Both the position numbers and the translations under genes were made by a program. This document shows, one piece after another, positions 57,401 to 64,000 of a stretch of 64,000 bases of DNA (position 1 is its first letter; every line of letters starts with the position of its first letter). Origin of the DNA: Mytilisepta virgata (taxonomy: Eukaryota > Mollusca > Bivalvia > Mytilida > Mytilidae). The DNA is taken from contig CM051514.1 of assembly GCA_028015205.1 (NCBI GenBank), forward strand, positions 30,768,150 to 30,832,149, in the 5' to 3' direction. Under the pieces are notes generated by a model. The model saw only the letters and a program-made list of their open reading frames with translations, was not told where the DNA came from and made no database searches.

Positions 57401-59760
57401 GATCATTAGGTAGGTCTCTTTCAGAATTGTATCCGATGACCCCACCCGCCAAACAAGATGAATTTTAATGTCAACTTTGGCAACTGTATGCCAGGTGAGC
57501 GATTACAGGCTCCTGGGAGCCTCTGGTTTTTAGTTCTGAAGGAGATTTTGAATTTAGAAATACTAAAATCGGGTTTTTTCATGCATACTCTAGCCAAAAT
57601 CATGACACTGCTCCCAAGCGACAATACAGAACTGCTCCAAGTGATAATACAGTCAAAAGTTGTTTACCGACAAGCGACCGTACAGTGAAAAATATTTAGT
57701 GCCATGTATTTGTAAAGATTTAGAACTATTAGTGAGTGTAAACATATTGAAGTTAAATTTGAGGAAAAACTATATATTAATTCTAATAAAAGAGGTTAAA
57801 TTTTTTGAAAAAAATTCTTTTAAAGTAAAAATTCCAGCTGAATGAACACAACCATTTGCATAATTTGGGTCGGAGCTCTTAGTTTCATTTCAATGTTTTC
57901 CCTGTTTTCTTGCCTTAAGAATGTTTTCTGCACCCCTGAATGTTAGAATATTAATGACAGATATAAACATTTACTCATATGCATTACAAGTAAGCCCCAG
58001 AGATAATAGTGATAAAAAACACTTACCTCCTCCGTAGCTGTAAATTATTTCGAATGTCGGAGCCCCGCTTGACAGTCTCCCGAATGACCAAAACATTTAA
58101 AAACCGTACAGTTCCGTTCCCACACTGTGAATAAAACTTGTCAATGATAAAGCTATGTAAATTCAAGAGAGCATATTTTTTCTGCCAAATGTTCTTGAAA
58201 ACAAGCACAAGGACCTATGATTTTTTTTTTTGGCTCTTTTAGTTTCTCTTTATTAATCCACTATCAATATTTACCAGTGTTATGAAAAGCTTGTTATTTT
58301 GAAAGTTAGTAGTGAACATACTTAAATGGCATGGAAGTACTAATAAAGTTCTGTGCTCACCAAAGCTACGATAGGGGTACCCATTCAGAAAAAAAGGGGC
58401 AACTATTGAAACACCATAAATGGCCATATGCATTTAAGTTTTGATTTTGCCAAAGGAGCCACGGGTAATTCTAGCTCACTAGTCTTCGAATTAAAAAATT
58501 TCATTTCAAGCTAAATTGCTAAAATAAATGCCGGTAGATGAGACATCTACATGTATGTGAGACCACATATTTTACGTCACTCCATGACCAACACTAATTA
58601 TGGGCAAATATAACTTTAAGAAAAGAATATAATGAAAGAAATTTTCATTATTACTACAGTAGAACTTCGACGGCTTGAATTCAAAGGGACCATCGAAATC
58701 TGAGTTATCGGTAGTTTGAGTTACCGAAATTTGCTGATATAGCTCATCATAACCATAAAAAATTTCTTAATTGAAATAGTCAACAGTTTTCACGACATCT
58801 TTATTACATTTTGTACATCGAACAGTAAATATTTACCTTTCAGATTCATCTATTTGTATTAATTTTGTGACTGTTAGATGCATACCTGTAAGTATCAGGC
58901 AACAAGATTGTCCATTTAATTATCGAATTTAAGTTTTCAATGCTAAAATACACTATTTTGTAACAGCTGGGACCAAAATATTTGTTCGACTTTTTGAGAA
59001 ATCGGTGTTCAAGAAACCAGGGATTTTTCAACATGAAAATAAAGGGAAAATTGACAGGACTTTCAGATCGGTTCGAGCTACTGAAGATCGACTGTAGTAT
59101 TTTTATTTTTTTTAACCGGAAGAAAAAATTATTAATTACCATGATTACATGTACATGGATTGTTTCTGACTTTATAGATTACACTGAAGGTAATTCTTAT
59201 TTTAACATTGGATTTAATGACATAATTTATAATATATTTATACGTTAATTCTTCTTTACACATGTTACATATCTACAATCTTAAAAATACTTTTTTTCAG
59301 GTATGAAAATAAAGGTGTTCAGTGGATGAAAAGTAAATCATCACTACCCCCTGGGCTTAATCTAGAAGAAACCCAGACAAAACCAAAAGTAGAAAATGTT
59401 GCATTATCCAAATCAGCAAAGAAAAATTTAAAGAGAAAGGAAAAGAAGAAACAGGCTCATGAACAGTGCAGCACTGGTGATCAACTTGCAAATTCATTGG
59501 CTAAAACAGACATAAAATCTGACCAATCACAATTGGCTCCAAAAAATGAAGGTCAAGGTGATTCGAATGAAATTGACAAAGTAAGCATTGAGAAAAAAAT
59601 TAGGAATTTAAAAAAGAAAGTGAAACAGATTGAAGATTTAGAATCCAAAATTAGTTCTGGAGAATTAAAAGAACCTCAGAAAGAACAATTAGAAAAGATT
59701 TCAAAGAAGTCTCAGCTATTTGCAGAAATTGAAGATTTAGAATTAGAATTAGTAGACTAG
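51495..59760 (+). CDS. PYM1: PYM: partner of Y14 and Mago, exon-junction-complex disassembly factor
   Basis: Three exons: 51495-51546, 52941-53037, 59301-59760, giving 202 aa, close to the length of animal PYM (about 200 aa). The N-terminal Mago-binding domain spans roughly residues 16-55 and reads [20 protein letters not shown], then [17 protein letters not shown], the diagnostic PYM/WIBG sequence, cut by two introns. A lysine-rich segment follows (about 87-101), then a charged, coiled-coil-prone C-terminus ending in ELELVD. Known role of the family: in the cytoplasm PYM binds the Mago-Y14 dimer, dislodges exon junction complexes from spliced mRNA and contacts the small ribosomal subunit. 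The start ATG precedes a PYM-like [18 protein letters not shown]. Splice phases agree (1, then 2). Intron 2 is 6.26 kb and consists largely of inverted and tandem repeats. A poly(A) signal AATAAA lies at 59910-59915. Confidence 0.93.
53413..53491. repeat. 79-bp inverted repeat, left copy
   Basis: CACAGTGTGGGAACGGAACT through CTCCGACATTCG; inverted match at 58051-58129 with only a few differences. Both are in PYM intron 2. Confidence 0.9.
54196..54560 (+). mobile_element. Dispersed molluscan repeat ending 'TTGGCAATCATACCACATCT'
   Basis: Starts with a hairpin (GAGCGCTC...AACCTG/CAGGTT...GAGCGCTC, 54196-54255). It continues with CTGTCCCAAGTCAGGAG, GGGGCCTTTTATAGCCGACTA and GTTGTCTCATTGGCAATCAT, a trailer that I know as highly repeated in mussels. 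In PYM intron 2. Confidence 0.7.
55430..55668. repeat. CCAGCGCTGG word array 1
   Basis: About ten copies of AGCGCT-centred words spaced near 20-24 bp. The linker reads GAGATNTAAAGT in the left half and its inverse in the right half, so the array is itself a large palindrome. Confidence 0.85.
55672..56232. mobile_element. Foldback element with CCAGCGCTGG word array 2
   Basis: Outer arms of about 130-150 bp (55672-55815 and 56085-56232; shared AAGCTCCCTCTTTAAAC, ATTTCGATCCCGATAATTTTG, TGTCTCACAC, GTTGTGGTTTTGAAATTCCA, inverted) enclose about 14 AGCGCT-centred words (55805-56095), again reversing orientation mid-array. No coding capacity. In PYM intron 2. Confidence 0.88.
56748..57526 (+). mobile_element. 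'TAGCTCACCTGGCC' molluscan element, copy 1
   Basis: Begins with a hairpin (AGCTCAC...GTGAGCT), then a (GTCC)n run at 56797-56846. Four diverged units of about 150-165 bp follow ('CTTCTCCTCTGAAACCACTGG', 'ATGGTCCTT', 'CAGAATTGTATC', 'AAGATGGCTGC'), then the end 'CCAGGTGAGCGATTACAGGC'. In PYM intron 2. Confidence 0.8.
56797..56846. repeat. (GTCC)n / (GTCT)n microsatellite
   Basis: A run of GTCCGTCCGTCCGTCTGTCC, part of the flanking element. Confidence 0.9.
58051..58129. repeat. 79-bp inverted repeat, right copy
   Basis: Reverse complement of 53413-53491. The strand that reads CGAATGTCGGAGCCCCGC is open for 27 codons ([19 protein letters not shown]..) before TAA. Confidence 0.9.
58657..58735. 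repeat. Pogo/Tigger-like terminal sequence
   Basis: CAGTAGAACTTCGACGGCTT followed by GAGTTATCGGTAGTTTGAGTTACCG, a typical pogo/Tigger end after a TA. I did not find a partner end. Confidence 0.45.
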
Positions 59761-59909
59761 TTATGAAGTGTGAATTAACGTAAATGAAATATGTGTAAGG
59801 TTGTTATGTCATCTGAAGAACCTAGATCTAGTAGTTTTGAGACTACATCAAACACATAATTTTTACATGTAATTCAACATTAGTTTTATTTACTAGTTAA
59901 TAAATTATT

Positions 59910-59915
59910 AATAAA
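59910..59915 (+). terminator. PYM poly(A) signal
   Basis: AATAAA 150 bp past the PYM stop, with an overlapping earlier candidate near 59899. Confidence 0.6.
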
Positions 59916-60311
59916 TGTTTGTTTTTGATGCAAAATTTTAGGTCTTTCCCCATTTCATATAGGAGTTTCATTGATCGTAAGAAATAATATTCATAATAAT
60001 ATGTTTAAAAAGGTGCACAACTTGCTGCAGCGAGTTATAAAAGGTTTTATCAACTTGAATAAAAACCGAAAAGTAATTGTAATTACTTATAAAATTTTCA
60101 GATATAATTGATATTTTTGATTAAATGTTATCAAAATTCATATCAGTAATCAATTACTCCAAAAAAAATCAATTAGTTAAAGCCTTAAGGAGAAGTTGCA
60201 GATGGGTTGTGTATCCCATAAGTTAACAAAATAAAAATAATTGAATTAAAAGTTATAACCATGCATTCACTGTAGTAAAAAACTAAGTATGTTGTGAAAC
60301 AGCTCATTCGA

Positions 60312-61053
60312 CAATAGAAAACAAGGAAAATAAATGGAAATAGTGAGCTGTCAAAAGGAGCATAAATGACTTACATGTACAAAATGCACAAGCCAAACAA
60401 AACAAAAAAATAGGATTTTTTTGTTTACATTTTAGATACGGACTCAGTATCTTTTTATTTTTTGATGCTCATGATCAAGCCTTACTGGTCGAAAATTTGG
60501 GTAATTTTCATTTTTAGCTCGCTTGTCCTCAAAGGACATGTGAGCTTTTGCCATCACTTGGCATCCGTCCGTCTGTAAACTTTTACATTTTCATCTTCTC
60601 CTCTGAAACCCCTGGACCTATTGAACTGAAACTTAGCCTGAAGCTTCTATGGAAGGTCCTTTACAAAATTTGAATAAATCATCTTGGTCCCTGAAACAAA
60701 ATGGCCGCCATGAACATTTAAATGTTCTGATTGGCTGAAATTTAAAACTTCTTCCTTGAAACCGTAAAGCAAAATGAACTGATTTTTGGTATGGAGCATC
60801 TATGGAACATCTTTTACAAAATTTGCATAAATCATCCCGGTCCCTGAAACACAATGGCTGCCATGAGCATTACATGTTCTGATTAGTTGAAATTTAAAAC
60901 TTGTCCTCTGAAACCGTAAAGCCAAATGAACTAAATTTTGGTATGGAGCATCTATGAAAGGTCCTTTACAAACTTTGCATAAATTATCATAGTTTTATGC
61001 CCCTTTTGACAGCTCACCATTTCCATTTATTTTCCTTGTTTTCTATTCACTGT
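60312..61053. mobile_element. Inverted-repeat element enclosing 'TAGCTCGC' repeat, copy 2
   Basis: 'AATAGAAAACAAGGAAAATA' through 'GTGAGCTGTCAAAAGG' (60313-60370) is repeated inverted at about 60998-61053. Between them 60517-60995 is a relative of the 56748-57526 element (TAGCTCGC...ATGTGAGCTTTTG, CCGTCCGTCTG, 'AAAATGGCCGCCATGA'). Confidence 0.75.
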
Positions 61054-61448
61054 AGTACATTGATAATATCTGAGATGTCATGTCATGGCAGATTGTTCAA
61101 ATTAAAGTTAACCAAATATTTTTTATTACCCATATCTCCTTCATTCAGCATAATGTATAGAAATTTCTATACATAAATTTGTAGACCAAGTTGTAAGATT
61201 AAACCTTGTGCAAATTTCATGTACATGTACAATTGTATATCCCTTATGAACCACTACTGTGAAAATTTTATAAAGAAAAAAGTGGTTCACTTTTGCACAA
61301 CTGTCCCCATATGTTTTTCTAAAGGTCATGCCTTGTTATCCAATTGAGATTTTAGCCTATAGAGTGTGTATGTGGATTATTGGCTGGGGGGGGGGGAGTG
61401 AGATCTCACAAAACATGTTAAACCCCACCACATGTTTGCGCCTGTCCC

Positions 61449-61715
61449 AAGTCAGGAACCTCTAGCCTTTGTTACTCTTGTGTGTTTTTTTAATTTTGGT
61501 TCATTTGTATGTTTCGAAGTTTAGTGTGCTGTCCACTTTGCTGAACTAGTATGCATTATTGTTTAGGGGCCAGCTGAAGCCTGCCTCCCTGTGCGGAATT
61601 TTCTCACTGTGTTGAAGACCCATTGGTAGCCTTGAGCTGTTTTCTTCTCTTTGATCAGTTTTTCATCTCTTTGATACATGTTGTACATTCCCCTTTTCCA
61701 TTCTCTATTCCAATC
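61449..61715. mobile_element. Dispersed repeat ('GTCAGGAACCTCTAGCCTTT' family), copy 2
   Basis: Homologue of 30018-30345 in the same orientation, directly followed by the plus-strand SINE. Confidence 0.8.
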
Positions 61716-61724
61716 CATTATATA

Positions 61725-62090
61725 CCGCCTCGGTGGTCTCGTGGTAGCGTGCTCGCCCCGAGTGCGGAAGGTCGAGGGTTCGATCCCCGGCCGGGTCAAA
61801 CTAAAGACATTAAATTTGTATTTGCTGCTTCTCCGCCAAGCACGCGGCATCTAGGAGTAAGAGCAAAGACTGGTCGGCTCGGAGTAAGGATAATGTGTCC
61901 GAGTGAGGTGATATGTCTTCCTGCGGACAGTTACTTCGTGAGCTAGCACATTAAAAATCCGACTTAGCGTGTCGGTCTAGTACAAAGCAGGGATCATATT
62001 CATTATCATATCAACATGTTCTCGTCCCTGATATGTACCTGGTTGCCACTGGACATTAAACAATAATTCATCCATCCATCCATCCAATCC
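61725..62090 (+). mobile_element. tRNA-derived SINE, plus-strand copy
   Basis: The head GTGGTCTCGTGGTAGCGTGC...GGTTCGATCCC resembles tRNA-Gly (A and B boxes present). The body is colinear with the 36612-36948 copy, and the tail is (ATCC)n. An imperfect target repeat around CCAATCCA is seen at 61710 and 62084. It abuts a dispersed repeat on its left and a LINE fragment on its right. Confidence 0.9.
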
Positions 62091-62118
62091 AGTATTATTT
62101 TTAGGTATTTGGATATTA

Positions 62119-63112
62119 ATGATCATGACCGTAACTTATACATATATTTCTTTTTTACCAAAAATAACTTTAACCAAGAGTTCAGAGCAACATGGCTCTA
62201 ATTGTGATATTTTATCTTTAGAAGACAAATCTAGTTTTGAAATTGTTCATAACAGATACTGCAAGTCAATCTTAGGATTGAAGAGAACTGCATGTAACAT
62301 GGCTGCAAAATTGGAGCTTGGCAGATTTCCTTTGACATCTTTTATTAAAACCCAGGCCATGCTGTATTTTTGTAGACTTAATACTACTGAAATTAATCCT
62401 TTGCTAAATGAGGCTTTTCAGCTGAATAAATCTTTTGACAGCCAAGTTTTATACACTTGGTATAGCTTTGCCTCAAATGTTTTTAAAGAAGCTGGTTTGG
62501 ATATATCAGATTTCGGTAATTTTGATAAGACTTTTAAAAATATAAAATTTTCATTGAAAAATAAATTTAAAAAGGTCACACATGAAAACTACAAATACAT
62601 AGTTCAAAGCTATTTCTTAAAGCAGAATTTAAATAAGAAAATCACCTTTTGCGTAAATCAAGTTTTAAAGACAACTTATAACCAAATTTAGGGTTAGTGG
62701 CCATCCCCTAGCAATTGAAATAGGTCGTTGTAAAAATGTTCCAAGAGGAAATAGATTATGCACTTTTTGCAATAAAATCGATGATGAGTTTCATTTTTTT
62801 ATTGAATGTAAACAAAACTTATTAAGAGACCAACTGTTTTATACGATATCTAATACTGTTCCATCATTTAATAGAGATCAGCCACTCAGTCAACTGAAAA
62901 AACACTTCTGAATCCAAATATTGAACTTTTACCGGAAATAGGTGACTTTATAAAGCAATCTATAGAATTATAAAAATGAGGTCCGTGTCGGTCGAAGTTC
63001 TCCACTTTATCTAGATGTATTATGTTATTGTATTTTATACAATATTATGTTCTTATATGTTATGTTTGACCCATATGTATGTTGCTTTGCAAATAAAATT
63101 ATTATTATATAG
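62119..63112 (+). pseudogene. LINE ORF2 C-terminal fragment with 3' end
   Basis: An open frame of 190 codons (62119-62691) contains 'HNRYCKSILGLKRTACNMAA' and 'LELGRFPL', typical of the region after the reverse transcriptase in bivalve LINEs. A frameshift at about 62688 leads into 'LAIEIGRCKNVPRGNRLCTF' and CTFC...EFHFFIEC. The 3' end is 'TGTTGCTTTGCAAATAAAATTATTATT'. It lacks the reverse transcriptase domain, so 5'-truncated and inactive. Confidence 0.75.
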
Positions 63113-64000
63113 TAAAAAGTGATAATTATATAGACATTTTTCTCGAAATGAAACATACCACACTTTGTTGTTTGTATATGTCGTCCATGAAAATAAGTTA
63201 TATCCCGTTACCAAAGTTAAGGAGGCCATTGCCATCATTTTGTATGGAACATCTGGGATCACATGGTCATTTATGTTCTGTATATTTTAATCACAAGCAC
63301 AGCTCATTTGATTTTTTCACTATTTTAAGCATTCAATGGCATTGTTTTCTCCAGAGTGTGGGGGTTGATGCAAGTGTAATACAAAAAACGCAACAAAATT
63401 GGTAATTTTGTCAATTTTGAAGCAACCGGAAATGCAGACAAGGTTTTAGGTTTTTCTTCAACTTGTAAATTTTACTCAACATGAGCGATAATGATCTAGT
63501 TAGCGGTATCAGTATACATCCAGGATATGTATATTAAATAATAGTTGTTACAACTCTATAGAGTATTAACCCCCTATTTTATAACCATAAACTTTTGCAA
63601 TGGGGATCAACTTTGAGCACCGGAGTAAAACACTGTTTAATGGGTATGTTTCTTTTTGTAAATTTATCCAACATCTGTTTTTTTTTTCAAGTTTCAAAAG
63701 TTCATTGCAAACATTTGTGAATGATAAAGCAACCTCTACTGAAATAAACATTGTTTGGTTTATTTTGATTAAACCACTTTCAGCACAACATGGCAGATTT
63801 TATTGGTGAAGGAAGCCAGGGAACTGTAGAGAATCATGTCACCCCAGCATGAAAACTGACAATCCTTGTCATGCATATCCATCATATGTAAAAAAAAATT
63901 TCAGCAATATATACACAACAGGCCTCATGATATAATTTGTTTGCATATTAACTCTTAAAATTCAGAAGCAAGGCCATATCAATTAATTGATAGATTATCA
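63113..64000. other. Right edge, nothing recognised
   Basis: AT-rich; small open frames only, no supported feature. Confidence 0.5.

Overview
This window reads as nuclear DNA of a marine bivalve, most likely a mussel (Mytilus or a close relative). It is AT-rich. Its genes have small exons and long repeat-filled introns with metazoan GT-AG splice sites. Several repeats match families I know from bivalve genomes: a 'TAGCTCACCTGGCC' element with a (GTCC)n tract, elements beginning 'CTGTCCCAAGTCAGGA', a hammerhead-ribozyme repeat, and a retroelement ending in a 'YGVYISQLIRY' C-terminus. The species call is inference.

Genes, left to right (all on the + strand): (1) the last 415 codons of a CYP2-clan cytochrome P450 (2-9807; its 5' end is outside the window); (2) a complete tandem paralogue (11891-23374, eight exons, 495 aa), in which the seven exons that can be compared have exactly the same lengths as in gene 1; (3) a three-exon gene for a small secreted 12-cysteine protein with von Willebrand C-like spacing (34342-37237, 134 aa); (4) a three-exon PYM (partner of Y14 and Mago) gene (51495-59760, 202 aa) with a 6.3-kb repeat-packed second intron. 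A possible single-pass membrane exon lies at 42646-42819 with low confidence. The two P450s are membrane monooxygenases. PYM acts on exon junction complexes. The four genes show no shared pathway.

The rest is mostly mobile and foldback DNA. The clearest pieces are: a young 2.25-kb non-autonomous LTR retrotransposon (30354-32602) with near-identical 570/572-bp LTRs, a 4-bp target duplication, and a zinc-knuckle ORF separated from a coiled-coil ORF by one in-frame TAG; two tRNA-derived SINEs in opposite orientation, one with a perfect 13-bp target duplication; remains of at least three non-LTR or other reverse-transcriptase elements; and a repeat carrying a complete hammerhead ribozyme core (43559-43612) with a decayed sibling (33836-33888).

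The most unusual feature is a set of inverted-repeat elements whose interior is filled with one short palindromic 'word' repeated in both orientations. The word differs between elements (CTAAAATCGATTTTAG, GCATAAATCGATTTATGC, CCAGCGCTGG, CCAGGCGTAA). Two of these elements share recognisably related terminal inverted repeats and a TA target site although their interiors are unrelated. A 185-bp satellite array (46.25-49.17 kb) flips orientation once, at about 47565, giving a head-to-head array of about seven plus eight units. Together with at least eight other short hairpin elements, this makes the window very rich in DNA able to form cruciforms.
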